From Rhizobium sp. BK313 (GTDB taxonomy: Bacteria; Pseudomonadota; Alphaproteobacteria; Rhizobiales; Rhizobiaceae): a DNA stretch of 64,000 bases. The stretch is from the NCBI RefSeq assembly GCF_014193655.1, contig NZ_JACHZQ010000001.1, positions 186,001 through 250,000 on the forward strand. The letters are read 5' to 3'. Position numbers and translations under genes: made by a program. Shown here in pieces: positions 7,960 to 15,697 of this stretch (the stretch's first letter is position 1; the number at the start of each line of letters is the position of its first letter). The notes beneath the pieces are model-generated. The model was given only the letters and a program-made list of their open reading frames with translations, made no database searches and had not been told where the DNA came from.

Positions 7960-8754
7960 TCAGGCGGCCACCTTTGTGGTTTCATTAAAGAAAAGGGCCT
8001 GGCTGATTAGGGCTTTCACCATGTCGGGATTGAATGGCTTGGTCACAAGGAAGGTCGGTTCCGGCCTCTCGCCCGTCAGCAAGCGCTCGGGGAAGGCAGT
8101 GATAAAAATGACCGGAATGCTTGATGTCTTGAGAATGTCGTTGACTGCATCGATGCCTGAGCTGCCGTCGGCGAGCTGGATGTCGGCGAGCACCATGCTG
8201 GGGTTGGTGGCGTTGTGAAGGGCAACCGCCTCAGCATGGGTGCGGGCGATGCCGGTGACCCGATGACCGAGGCTTTCCACCATCTGCTCTATGTCCATCG
8301 CGATCAGCGGTTCATCCTCGATGATCATGATATCCGTTGCGACCTGGCGCGAAATTTCCTGCGACGCCTTGTCGAGCAGCTGCATGGCTTCAGTTTCCGG
8401 TACGTCGAGAATATCGGCAATCTCGCCGAGGCGGAAATTTTCGACGGAAGCAAGAAGGAAGGCCTGGCGGGCGATCGGAGAAACCTTCGCGAGATTCACC
8501 GAGGCACGCTGCTCCCAGGCATAGGGTGAAGTCGGCTCGGGAATCTGGACCGCCGAGGAACCGAAGAGTTTGGTGAAGAGTTTATAAAGGGCAACGCGAT
8601 CGTTGGGCGTGTCTGGAAAGATCGTGAGATCGGCGATGATCGCTTCCAAAACCGCCGCGACATAGGCGTCTCCCGATGTCTGGGTTCCCGTCAGCGCGCG
8701 GGAATAGCGGCGCAAAAAGGGAAGATGCGGCGCAATGCGTGTGGAAAGTGTCAT
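7960..8754 (-). CDS. phyR: Response regulator / anti-anti-sigma factor PhyR
   Basis: 264 residues. The N-terminal half (about 1-130) is a degenerate ECF-sigma-like domain (FLRRYSRALTGTQTSGD, YKLFTKLF, VSPIARQAFLLASVENF); the C-terminal half is a receiver with IIEDEPLIAMD, phospho-acceptor Asp191 in VLADIQLADG, Thr219 and Lys239. When phosphorylated, the sigma-like domain sequesters NepR and frees EcfG. ATG 8754 is used: GGGAG lies 7 nt upstream and the protein begins MTLSTRIAPHLPFLRRY, as in homologues. It is transcribed divergently from nepR-ecfG behind a perfect EcfG promoter, giving positive autoregulation. Confidence 0.97.
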   Translation of the reverse strand: MTLSTRIAPHLPFLRRYSRALTGTQTSGDAYVAAVLEAIIADLTIFPDTPNDRVALYKLFTKLFGSSAVQIPEPTSPYAWEQRASVNLAKVSPIARQAFLLASVENFRLGEIADILDVPETEAMQLLDKASQEISRQVATDIMIIEDEPLIAMDIEQMVESLGHRVTGIARTHAEAVALHNATNPSMVLADIQLADGSSGIDAVNDILKTSSIPVIFITAFPERLLTGERPEPTFLVTKPFNPDMVKALISQALFFNETTKVAA

Positions 8755-8819
8755 CAATGGCTCCCGCCCTTTACCAATTTCTAATTGAAACACAGCCTCC
8801 AAGCTGCAATGAACGAACA

Positions 8820-8844
8820 AACGCCAATTCTGTAAAAAAGTTCC
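8820..8844 (-). promoter_or_regulatory. EcfG promoter of phyR
   Basis: Minus-strand GGAAC (8844-8840), 16 nt, CGTT (8823-8820): a perfect consensus match 66-90 nt before the phyR start codon. Confidence 0.85.
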
Positions 8845-8852
8845 TCTGCGCC

Positions 8853-8877
8853 GGAACTTTTTTTAAATAAGGGCATT
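8853..8877 (+). promoter_or_regulatory. Probable EcfG promoter of nepR-ecfG
   Basis: GGAAC (8853-8857), 16 nt, CATT (8874-8877): one mismatch to CGTT. It stands back to back with the phyR promoter, their -35 elements only 8 nt apart, and gives a leader of about 140 nt before nepR. Confidence 0.6.
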
Positions 8878-9023
8878 ACCCTGCCGACAAACAGTAGGTT
8901 TCAACCTGTCCGATTCGGGCCGAAGCGGATAGGGGCGAGGCAGACTGGCCTCCCAGACCAGGGATGCCTTAAAGGCACACCCGAACCCATGAACGCAAGA
9001 AAATGCGGAAGCGAGCAGGTTAA

Positions 9024-9230
9024 ATGACCACCCAAAATCAAGAGGATACGGACCGCAAACGGCCTGACGTGCGTGCTGTCGACATCCTCGATCCCAATAA
9101 TCAGATCGGCAACCGACTGCGATCCTTTTACGCTGCGGTGCAGGATGAGGCTATCCCCGATCGTTTCCTTGATCTGCTTGAGAAGCTGGATCAGGCTGAA
9201 CGTTTAGCTTCCGTAAAAGTCTCCGATTAA
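9024..9230 (+). CDS. nepR: Anti-sigma factor NepR
   Basis: 68-residue protein with the NepR core IGNRLRSFYAAVQDEAIPDRFLDLLEKLD (residues about 28-56), the two helices that clamp EcfG and, alternatively, PhyR. The N-terminal 25 residues are charged and probably disordered. It is the first gene of a two-gene unit, with ecfG starting 12 nt after its stop. GAGCAGG precedes the ATG. Size, motif and neighbours all agree. Confidence 0.95.
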   Translation: MTTQNQEDTDRKRPDVRAVDILDPNNQIGNRLRSFYAAVQDEAIPDRFLDLLEKLDQAERLASVKVSD

Positions 9231-9242
9231 GGGGGAAGCGTC

Positions 9243-9794
9243 ATGGAACCGCAACCGAGCTTCAAGCGCGAACTGCTGGCTGCCCTGCCGAGCCTGCGTG
9301 CCTTCGCCATCTCGTTGACTGGCCGCCACGACCGCGCCGATGATCTTGTGCAGGACACGATCATGAAGGCTTGGGCCAAGCAGGACCATTTCGAGATGGG
9401 CACGAATATGAAGGCTTGGCTCTTCACCATTCTGCGCAACGAACTTTACAGCCAGATGCGCAAAAGCGGTCGCGAGGTGCAGGACAGCGACGGCCTGTTT
9501 ACCGAATCGATGGCGACGCATCCCTCGCAATATGGCGCGCTCGACCTGCAGGATTTCCGCAAGGCGCTGGATCAGTTGCCGGCCGATCAGCGCGAAGCCA
9601 TCATCCTCGTCGGCGCTTCCGGTTTTTCCTATGAGGAAGCTGCCGAAATTTGCGGCTGTGCCGTCGGCACCATCAAAAGCCGCGTCAACCGCGCCCGCCA
9701 GCGTCTGCAGGAATTGCTGCAGATTTCCGGAGAAGCGGACTTCGGCCCGGACGCCACTTCCGCACCGCTGACGTCCAAAGCGTTTGCTTTCTAG
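9243..9794 (+). CDS. ecfG: General stress ECF sigma factor EcfG (RpoE2-like)
   Basis: 183-residue ECF sigma factor. Region 2 (about residues 12-75) contains LRAFAISLTGRHDRADDLVQDT and NMKAWLFTILRN; region 4 (about 108-160) contains LPADQREAIILVGASGFSYEE and the recognition helix GTIKSRVNRAR. No separate anti-sigma-binding C-terminal domain is present; control is by NepR and PhyR. It directs transcription from GGAAC/CGTT promoters, four of which are visible within 3 kb. AGGGGGAAG precedes the ATG. Confidence 0.97.
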   Translation: MEPQPSFKRELLAALPSLRAFAISLTGRHDRADDLVQDTIMKAWAKQDHFEMGTNMKAWLFTILRNELYSQMRKSGREVQDSDGLFTESMATHPSQYGALDLQDFRKALDQLPADQREAIILVGASGFSYEEAAEICGCAVGTIKSRVNRARQRLQELLQISGEADFGPDATSAPLTSKAFAF

Positions 9795-10001
9795 ATCACG
9801 TAATCTGGATCGCTGTTGTCATCGCCCTTTGGCGCAGACGCAATCTGTCGCGCGATAGGCCTATGGCGCGGCATAACGCTCATTCGAGATCGATCGCGGT
9901 CACGACAGCGCTTCTATGCGTTGGCCAACGACTCACAGGAATTGAGCTGCTTGTGGTGATGTGAGGACTTGTGATGCCACATGGGGTTGATCAAGTCGCT
10001 C

Positions 10002-10406
10002 TCAATCATCCCGCGTCTTCGTGCCAAGCAAGTTGCCGAATACCAGGGCGGCAGCGATGGCTGCGGTTAGCAGCGGTTGCGATTTAGCGAGGCCGAGTGC
10101 CGCGACGGCCATGGATTCCAACGCGGCGCGGCGTTCTTGGGCGCGACGTTCTTCCTGCTTGTTGATGATCGCCATGATAACCAGAACAATCAGGCCAAGC
10201 AGCAGGGCGCCGGCGGCAATCAAGAGCGCCGAAACGGCTGCGCCGTAGATGGCTGCCAGCCAGATGGCCGCGGCTATCAGGGCAAAGGCATAGGCCGTCA
10301 GAATGAGAATCGCGGCGATGCCGATAAAAATACCGCTGCGCTTGGTGCGCGCAACGGTACGGTTCAAACTGCCCGAGAGAAGCAGGCCGAGAAACGGAGC
10401 TAGCAT
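10002..10406 (-). CDS. Small membrane protein, phage-holin-superfamily-like
   Basis: 134 residues with two long hydrophobic stretches (about 23-50 and 54-82), a charged cytoplasmic turn NKQEERRAQERRAA, and a weaker hydrophobic C-terminal helix. This layout resembles the holin-like DUF1469 membrane proteins that accompany DUF883 genes. It starts 9 nt after the stop of the DUF883 gene, with AAGGAG 5 nt before ATG, so it is the second gene of that operon and shares its EcfG promoter. A role in envelope integrity under stress is inferred from context only. Confidence 0.7.
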   Translation of the reverse strand: MLAPFLGLLLSGSLNRTVARTKRSGIFIGIAAILILTAYAFALIAAAIWLAAIYGAAVSALLIAAGALLLGLIVLVIMAIINKQEERRAQERRAALESMAVAALGLAKSQPLLTAAIAAALVFGNLLGTKTRDD

Positions 10407-10415
10407 TGCGGCTCC

Positions 10416-10766
10416 TTACCGACGCGACAGAAGCAGGGCAAACGCCAAGCCGAAAGCTGCAGCAGCCCCGATGGTGGCAATGGGGTGTTGGCGCACAGTC
10501 CGGCGCATCTCGCGCGTGCCTCTGGCATAGCCATGCTGCAACTCACGCAGCAGGTCTTCGCCGCGCGCCGCCAGATCCTCAAACCCGGTCTCGGCGCGCG
10601 CGCGCATCGTCTGGCTCTGCTTAGCACCGCTTTCACCGACGATCTTGGCAAAAGCGGCAATTTCGTTGCGCAGATGTTCGATCTGCTCCTCGATGCTGGC
10701 TTCGATGTCGTGCAGGCTGCCGCCATTACGCTTGGCTCGCGCCGAATGGAGGATTGATGTCGCCAT
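10416..10766 (-). CDS. DUF883 / ElaB-YqjD family inner-membrane-anchored protein
   Basis: 116 residues: a long amphipathic, likely coiled-coil helix (about 18-90; DIEASIEEQIEHLRNEIAAFAK) followed by VRQHPIATIGAAAAFGLAFALLL, a single C-terminal membrane anchor ending in SRR. The E. coli relatives ElaB and YqjD are stationary-phase proteins anchored in the inner membrane that bind ribosomes. AGGGAG lies 7 nt before ATG 10766. A perfect EcfG promoter lies about 135 nt upstream, which agrees with stress induction. Ribosome binding in this protein is family inference. Confidence 0.85.
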   Translation of the reverse strand: MATSILHSARAKRNGGSLHDIEASIEEQIEHLRNEIAAFAKIVGESGAKQSQTMRARAETGFEDLAARGEDLLRELQHGYARGTREMRRTVRQHPIATIGAAAAFGLAFALLLSRR

Positions 10767-10900
10767 GGTCTTGCTCCCTTAACTCGTTAGCATCTTTGTC
10801 CTGGCGCCTGAAAGCTGCGCCACCTTTTGCGATGACTGAATGCTGCCAGACATAGTGTGCTGCTGAGTGCGCCGAACATTGATCTGGATCACTGGTCATC

Positions 10901-10926
10901 AACGCAGCGATGCAACGAAAAGTTCC
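10901..10926 (-). promoter_or_regulatory. EcfG promoter of the DUF883 operon
   Basis: Minus-strand GGAAC (10926-10922), 17 nt, CGTT (10904-10901): an exact consensus match upstream of the DUF883/holin-like pair and clear of the hmuV stop at 10949. Confidence 0.8.
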
Positions 10927-10948
10927 GGATTGTGCAACGAAAGGGCAA

Positions 10949-11740
10949 TCAGATTGCTAGCGCGCTGTGGGCAAGAACGAATGGGACGCCATCTAGGGGG
11001 ACGCGATTGACCCTTAGTGCACAGCCGAAGACATCCTGCAGATGCCGATCGGTCAAAACGTCGGCCACAGGACCGGCCGCCTGCAATCGCCCGTTCTTGA
11101 GCAGGACCATCTGATCGGCGAAGAGGGCGGTGAGATTGAGATCATGCATCACGGCAATGACACCGCCGCCGCGCTGACAGAATTGGCGGGCGAGCGTCAT
11201 TATGGTGAGCTGATGGCTGATATCGAGGCTGGAAACAGGCTCATCGAGAAGCAGCCAGCAAGGCTTGCCGTCGATAGTAGGCTCCGAAATCTGGCATAGC
11301 ACTCGGGCAAGTTGGACACGTTGTTGCTCGCCGCCGGAAAGTTCTTGATAGAAACGCCCCTCGAAGCCTGCGAGATCGACGGAGGAGAGGGCCTCCGCAG
11401 CGATGCGATCGGCCTGTTTTGGGTGGCGGTTGCGCCCGGTCGTCAGCCCCATGCGGACGATTTCGCGAACGGTGAAGGGAAAGGAAATGGCACTCGCCTG
11501 CGGCAGCACACCCCGCATTTCGGCCAGTTTCCAGGCGTGAAGGTTGCCGATCTCGGCCTCGTTGAGCCGCACCGAACCCTGATAGGCAAGCTCCCCCGAA
11601 ACAGCCTTCATGATCGTCGTCTTGCCCGAGCCGTTCGGTCCGCAAATCGCTGTCAGCGCGCCGGCCTTGGCGGTGAAGGAGGCATCGTGCACGACTGTCT
11701 TGCCGGCGAGCCGGACGGAAAGGTTCAAGACGTCGATCAT
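10949..11740 (-). CDS. hmuV: Heme ABC transporter ATP-binding protein HmuV
   Basis: 263-residue ATPase that powers heme import across the inner membrane. Walker A CGPNGSGKTT (residues 33-42), signature LSGGEQQRVQLARV, Walker B CWLLLDEP and the switch histidine in VMHDLNLT are all intact. ATG 11740 is chosen: it starts 7 nt after the hmuU stop and gives MIDVLNLSVRLAGK, the family start; the longer frame overlaps hmuU. It is the last gene of the hemP-hmuSTUV operon. Confidence 0.95.
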   Translation of the reverse strand: MIDVLNLSVRLAGKTVVHDASFTAKAGALTAICGPNGSGKTTIMKAVSGELAYQGSVRLNEAEIGNLHAWKLAEMRGVLPQASAISFPFTVREIVRMGLTTGRNRHPKQADRIAAEALSSVDLAGFEGRFYQELSGGEQQRVQLARVLCQISEPTIDGKPCWLLLDEPVSSLDISHQLTIMTLARQFCQRGGGVIAVMHDLNLTALFADQMVLLKNGRLQAAGPVADVLTDRHLQDVFGCALRVNRVPLDGVPFVLAHSALAI

Positions 11741-11747
11741 GGAAAAC

Positions 11748-12854
11748 TCACAGGCTGAGGCGTGAGCGCTGCCGAAGCAACATCCACAGGAAGAACGGTC
11801 CGCCGACACCGGCGGTGATGATACCGATCGGCAGTTCGGCGGGCGAAACAATCGTGCGGGCCACCACGTCGGCGATGATCAGCAGCGAGCCGCCAAGAAG
11901 GGCGGAAGCCGGCAGGAGGAAGCGATGGTCCGGGCCGATCGCCATGCGCAGGATATGCGGCACGATGATGCCGACGAAACCGATGCCGCCGCTGACCGCG
12001 ACGGAAGCGCCGATCGCGGCCGCAACGCTGACGATGGCGACATTCTTCAGCCGCTGCACAGCGACGCCCATATGGAAGGCTGCTGCTTCGCCGAGCGTCA
12101 GTGCATTGAGGCCGCGCGCCATGAGGGGCAGCGGCAGCATGGAGAGGATGATGATCGGTCCGGCGGCAGCAATCTTGGTCCAGGTCGCCCCGGCGAGCGA
12201 GCCCATGCTCCAGAAGGTAAGGTCGCGCAGTTGCCGATCATCGGCCATGTAGATCAGGACGCCTGTTGCCGCTAGCGCCAGCGAGCCGAGCGCGATACCG
12301 GCGAGCAGCATGGTCGCTATGGATGTCTGTCCATGCCGCGTCGCCACTCTGTAGAGGAGTATGGTCGTGACGAGGCCGCCGATGAAGGCGGCGATCGGCA
12401 AGGAGAAGATGCCGAAGACACGCGTGACCGGAGCGAGGATACTACCGCTGAGCACGATCATCGCCACTGCGCCAAGACTGGAGCCGGCCGAAACGCCGAT
12501 CAGGCCGGGATCGGCCAGCGGATTGCGGAACAGGCCCTGCATGACGGCGCCGGAGACTGCGAGCCCGCCACCGATCAGGAAGCCGAGGATGGCGCGGGGG
12601 AGGCGGATGTCGAAGATGATGATACGGTCGCGGCTGCTGATCGCGTTGTCCGCTCCGCCGCTTGCCATGCCGCCGACAACGTCGACGATCGAGGCATTCG
12701 ATGCGCCAGTCGTGATCGAGAACGCGAAAGCGATGAGGGCAGCGATCACGAGGCCGGTCAGGACGATGAGAGCAAGGGAAGTGCGGTCGCCCTCGCGATG
12801 GGCCGTAGCATGCGACATGCGCTTCACCCCCGGCATGACCTCGTTGAGTGCCAT
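11748..12854 (-). CDS. hmuU: Heme ABC transporter permease HmuU
   Basis: 368-residue FecCD-type permease with about ten hydrophobic segments; the first follows a 25-residue cytoplasmic head. Typical FecCD motifs are seen: RLPRAILGFLIGGGLAVSG, NPLADPGLIGVSAGSSLGA, and the C-terminal GFVGIIVPHILR with PIGIITAGVGGPFFLWML. It starts one nucleotide after the hmuT stop, so the pair is translationally coupled. HmuU forms the channel that receives heme from HmuT. Confidence 0.95.
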   Translation of the reverse strand: MALNEVMPGVKRMSHATAHREGDRTSLALIVLTGLVIAALIAFAFSITTGASNASIVDVVGGMASGGADNAISSRDRIIIFDIRLPRAILGFLIGGGLAVSGAVMQGLFRNPLADPGLIGVSAGSSLGAVAMIVLSGSILAPVTRVFGIFSLPIAAFIGGLVTTILLYRVATRHGQTSIATMLLAGIALGSLALAATGVLIYMADDRQLRDLTFWSMGSLAGATWTKIAAAGPIIILSMLPLPLMARGLNALTLGEAAAFHMGVAVQRLKNVAIVSVAAAIGASVAVSGGIGFVGIIVPHILRMAIGPDHRFLLPASALLGGSLLIIADVVARTIVSPAELPIGIITAGVGGPFFLWMLLRQRSRLSL

Positions 12855-12855
12855 C

Positions 12856-13788
12856 TCAGCCCCCGTAGATCGCCGCGTTCAGCTCGCGCACCGCGCTTGC
12901 GGTGCGCGGCCCGAAGCCCAGCAGATGCAGGCCGTCCATGCGGATGATCGCCTTGTGGCTGGCTGCGGGTGTCAACGAAATCGCCGGCTGCTTCAGGAGG
13001 TCGTCGTCTTTCATCGACAGCGGGCCTTCGCGGTCCATGATCAGGATCACGTCGGGCTTGGCTTCGATGATCGCTTCATCGGTCAGCGGCTTGTAGCCCG
13101 AGAAATTGCCGATGGCATTGATGGCGCCGGCAAGCTTGATGATGCCGTCGGCGGCGGTGTTGCCACCCGAAGCGAGGATCTTGCCATTCTGATTGCTGAG
13201 GATGAAGAGCACGCGTTTACGTTCGGCCTCAGCGCGCTTCTCGGATTCCGTGATCGCGGCGTCGAGATCGGCGGCGACCTTGCCTTCGAGTGCCTTCGCC
13301 TTGTCCGGCACCCCAAGCAGCGAGCCGACGACGTCGATCTTTTTCAAGATGCCGTCGCGGTCATAGGTCTGCGGCACGGTCTCGAAGGGCACGCTGGCAT
13401 TGCGCAGCACGGCCAGAGCTTCCGGCGGACCGGAGCCGTCCACCGCTATGATGGCGGTCGGATTGACGGCGAGAATGCCTTCCGGCGACAATGCCCGCAT
13501 ATAGCCGACATCTGGCAGCTTGGTTGCCGCCTGCGGATACATGCTGGTGGAGTCGCGGGCGATCAGCCTGTTTTCCTCGCCGAGCGCATAGATGATCTCG
13601 GTGACGTCGCCACCGATCGAGACGAGGCGGGAAGTATCGATTTTCGGTGCTTCCGCTGCACGGGCGCGCTCGACCAGATTGTAGCTGCCCTTGATCGGGC
13701 TCGCGGGAACGAGTGGCAGAGCCATCACCAGTGCCGTCAGCGCGATTTCCCACGGCTTGATGCGCTTGAGGTTCTTCAACATCGTCAT
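12856..13788 (-). CDS. hmuT: Periplasmic heme-binding protein HmuT
   Basis: 310-residue class III solute-binding protein. An N-terminal hydrophobic segment (about 13-30) is the export signal. The mature fold has the two-lobe signs VSIGGDVTEIIYALGEENRLIARDST (with the SMYPQA segment whose tyrosine often ligates heme) and KPLTDEAIIEAKPDVILIMD. It delivers heme to HmuUV. The gene lies 10 nt downstream of hmuS. Confidence 0.93.
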   Translation of the reverse strand: MTMLKNLKRIKPWEIALTALVMALPLVPASPIKGSYNLVERARAAEAPKIDTSRLVSIGGDVTEIIYALGEENRLIARDSTSMYPQAATKLPDVGYMRALSPEGILAVNPTAIIAVDGSGPPEALAVLRNASVPFETVPQTYDRDGILKKIDVVGSLLGVPDKAKALEGKVAADLDAAITESEKRAEAERKRVLFILSNQNGKILASGGNTAADGIIKLAGAINAIGNFSGYKPLTDEAIIEAKPDVILIMDREGPLSMKDDDLLKQPAISLTPAASHKAIIRMDGLHLLGFGPRTASAVRELNAAIYGG

Positions 13789-13798
13789 GGCTTGATCC

Positions 13799-14866
13799 TT
13801 ACGCGGCGACGCTGGCGTCGGCCTTCGGCAGGTTCTCTATGATGGCACGCCAATCACGGCGCTCGTCGAAGCCTTCCTGCCGCTTGCCGAAGAACTGAAT
13901 GATCATCTCGCCTTTGGCATTGTAGGCCTCGAGCGAGGTGACATGACCATCCTTGGTCGGCTTGCGCACGGCCCAGGCCTCGGCGATATGGTCCTGGCGC
14001 AGATGCAGATGAAAGGTGGGATCCATGATGTTGATCCAGGGACCCATGGCCTGCACGTTGAAGATCGGTCCTGAATGGATCTGCACGATGCCGTCATTGG
14101 CGACGAAGCACATGATCGGCAGACCTTCGCCGACGGAGGCGTGCATCATCTCGGCGACCGCGTTCGTCTCCAGCTTCCAGGCGTAGTCTTCGCCAACCGC
14201 GCGGATCGCCGCCTGGCGGCCGATCTTCAGCTTCTTCAGCATGCCGAAGAATTCATGCGTGTCCGTCATGCGGCTCCAGTGGTCGCGCAGTTCATCGCGG
14301 CTGACATCACCGTCGATCTCGCTGACGTCATAACCGGAGCGATCCTCGATAAAATCCTGCGATTGGTCTTCGAGCCGCAGCTCGGCGACGATGGCATGAT
14401 AGGCAGCGACGTTCGATGCGGGGCGCAGATGCACTTTATGCACGGCGTCGCCGGCCTTATCGAAAAACTGCAGGCTCAGCCGCTGTTGGTCGCCATCTGT
14501 TTTGGTGACGGCGAAGGCGTGCGCCCAGCGCTTCGGGAAGATGCGCAGATCGATGTTCTCGCCGAGCACGATGGCTGCTTGCGCGCCTGATTTGATGTTT
14601 TCGTAGACCCCGATCTTTTCGTGCACGGCGCTTTCGTTGCGCGACAGCGCCAGGACTTCGCCGAGAGAAGCGACGCGATCGAGGAAACGGTAGACATCTG
14701 CATCGATGCGAATAGCGGAAATGCCGACTTCGGCGGCAACCAGCGCCGCTTCGGAAACGCCCAATCGAGCAGCGATATCGCGCTCGCGCATTTTTGAGTT
14801 TTCGGCGCGGAAGGCGCGGATGCCGGCGGGGGCCAATCGGATCGTCTCTTTGGTCGTCTCAGTCAT
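13799..14866 (-). CDS. hmuS: Heme-degrading / hemin transport factor HmuS
   Basis: 355-residue cytoplasmic HmuS/HemS-family protein made of two homologous halves. Seen: the N-terminal REN-KMRERDIAARLGVSEAALVAAEVG helix-turn-helix-like segment, VMALSRNE-type VLALSRNES, GPIFNVQAMGPWINIMDP, and LHLRQDHIAEAW with a probable heme-ligand histidine. The family stores or degrades heme as it enters the cell. Length is normal. The gene is second in the operon, 9 nt after hemP. Confidence 0.93.
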   Translation of the reverse strand: MTETTKETIRLAPAGIRAFRAENSKMRERDIAARLGVSEAALVAAEVGISAIRIDADVYRFLDRVASLGEVLALSRNESAVHEKIGVYENIKSGAQAAIVLGENIDLRIFPKRWAHAFAVTKTDGDQQRLSLQFFDKAGDAVHKVHLRPASNVAAYHAIVAELRLEDQSQDFIEDRSGYDVSEIDGDVSRDELRDHWSRMTDTHEFFGMLKKLKIGRQAAIRAVGEDYAWKLETNAVAEMMHASVGEGLPIMCFVANDGIVQIHSGPIFNVQAMGPWINIMDPTFHLHLRQDHIAEAWAVRKPTKDGHVTSLEAYNAKGEMIIQFFGKRQEGFDERRDWRAIIENLPKADASVAA

Positions 14867-14875
14867 CTGCTATGC

Positions 14876-15118
14876 CTATTTGTTGAGAATGAGTTTGCCC
14901 TGGCGCGTGATCTTCATCCTGTAGATGACGCCCTCGTGCCTGATCATGATTTCAGTCTGGCCACGAAAAATATCCGTGCTCTCGACAATTCTAATGTGCG
15001 GTGCGGCTGTCGGCGGCACCGGCTGTATTGGGGTTTTCTCAGCAATCATCCTGCTTGGTTTTGCCTGAAAATTCATGGGGAGCCGGGCAATGCTCCGGCC
15101 AGATTTATCTTGACTCAC
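14876..15118 (-). CDS. hemP: Hemin uptake protein HemP/HmuP
   Basis: Small basic protein whose C-terminal 40 residues carry the HemP signature (STDIFRGQTEIMIRHEGVIYRMKITRQGKLILNK). In Bradyrhizobium HmuP activates heme-receptor expression and binds heme. As drawn it starts at GTG 15118 (80 residues), but this codon overlaps a TGA-N9-TCA operator and has no clear ribosome site; ATG 15076 or 15049 would give about 66 or 57 residues, nearer the family length. First gene of the hmuSTUV operon. Confidence 0.85.
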   Translation of the reverse strand: MSQDKSGRSIARLPMNFQAKPSRMIAEKTPIQPVPPTAAPHIRIVESTDIFRGQTEIMIRHEGVIYRMKITRQGKLILNK

Positions 15119-15127
15119 ATACTCAAG
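15109..15127. promoter_or_regulatory. Candidate RirA iron-responsive operator (IRO)
   Basis: CTTGA-N9-TCAAG, a 19-nt palindrome containing the rhizobial IRO core TGA-N9-TCA, lies between divergent hemP and the exported-protein/tonB genes. The six-base core occurs by chance about once per 4 kb, so the extended arms and the location are what make it credible. Confidence 0.55.
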
Positions 15128-15243
15128 GTTTCCTAAAGACGCAATAGAAGACTGCTGGAGTCAAGTTTAAAATTTTGGGCGATGCACGCACAGGCATTGA
15201 TGTTCGTCCGCGCTCGCCAAGAGATATTCAGGAGAGATTGCTG

Positions 15244-15693
15244 ATGCCGACGAAGACGATTTTGGCGGTCGCCGCCAGTGGGCTGTTCGCCATGGCACCC
15301 TCCGTCTCGGCCTTCGCCCAGGATGCGACTGCGGCTCCAACGGCGAATGCCCAGAAGCTCAGTGTTGAACTCAATGCGCTGGTGCCGTCCCAGAAGGGAT
15401 GCATGATGACCTTCGTCGCGGAAAATGATCTGGCGACGCCGATCGGAAAAATCTCCTTCGAGCTCGCTTTCTTCAACGACAAGAATGCGGTCGACCGCGT
15501 TACCGTCCTTGATTTTCGCGATCTGCCGGTCGGCAAGAAGCGGGTACGTCAATTCGATATGCCTGGCGTGAAGTGCGAGACCGTCAGCCGCATTATCATC
15601 AACGATACGCCGGTATGCGATGGCCCGGCAGCGGGGGAGTGTAAGGCCGCTCTCACGACACGTTCACAGCTTTCCGTTCCTTTCGAAGGCTGA
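15244..15693 (+). CDS. Exported hypothetical protein upstream of tonB
   Basis: 149 residues. A clear signal peptide (MPTKTILAVAASGLFAMAP, cleavage probably after SAFA) precedes a small all-beta-looking domain with four cysteines (GCMMTF, VKCETV, VCDGPAAGEC) that could form two disulfides in the periplasm. ATG 15244 follows AGGAGAG. It ends 4 nt before tonB, and the hemP/hmu operon is divergent, so it likely belongs to the iron regulon. No biochemical function is recognised. Confidence 0.75.
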   Translation: MPTKTILAVAASGLFAMAPSVSAFAQDATAAPTANAQKLSVELNALVPSQKGCMMTFVAENDLATPIGKISFELAFFNDKNAVDRVTVLDFRDLPVGKKRVRQFDMPGVKCETVSRIIINDTPVCDGPAAGECKAALTTRSQLSVPFEG

Positions 15694-15697
15694 GACC

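Noticed and set aside
8858..8874. Exact CGTT -10 for a plus-strand EcfG promoter of nepR
   Set aside because: No exact CGTT exists at 16 or 17 nt; only CATT at 16 nt fits, so it was listed with reduced confidence.
9795..10001. Small RNA or tRNA between ecfG and the holin-like gene
   Set aside because: No cloverleaf, strong hairpin or promoter seen; nothing supportable.
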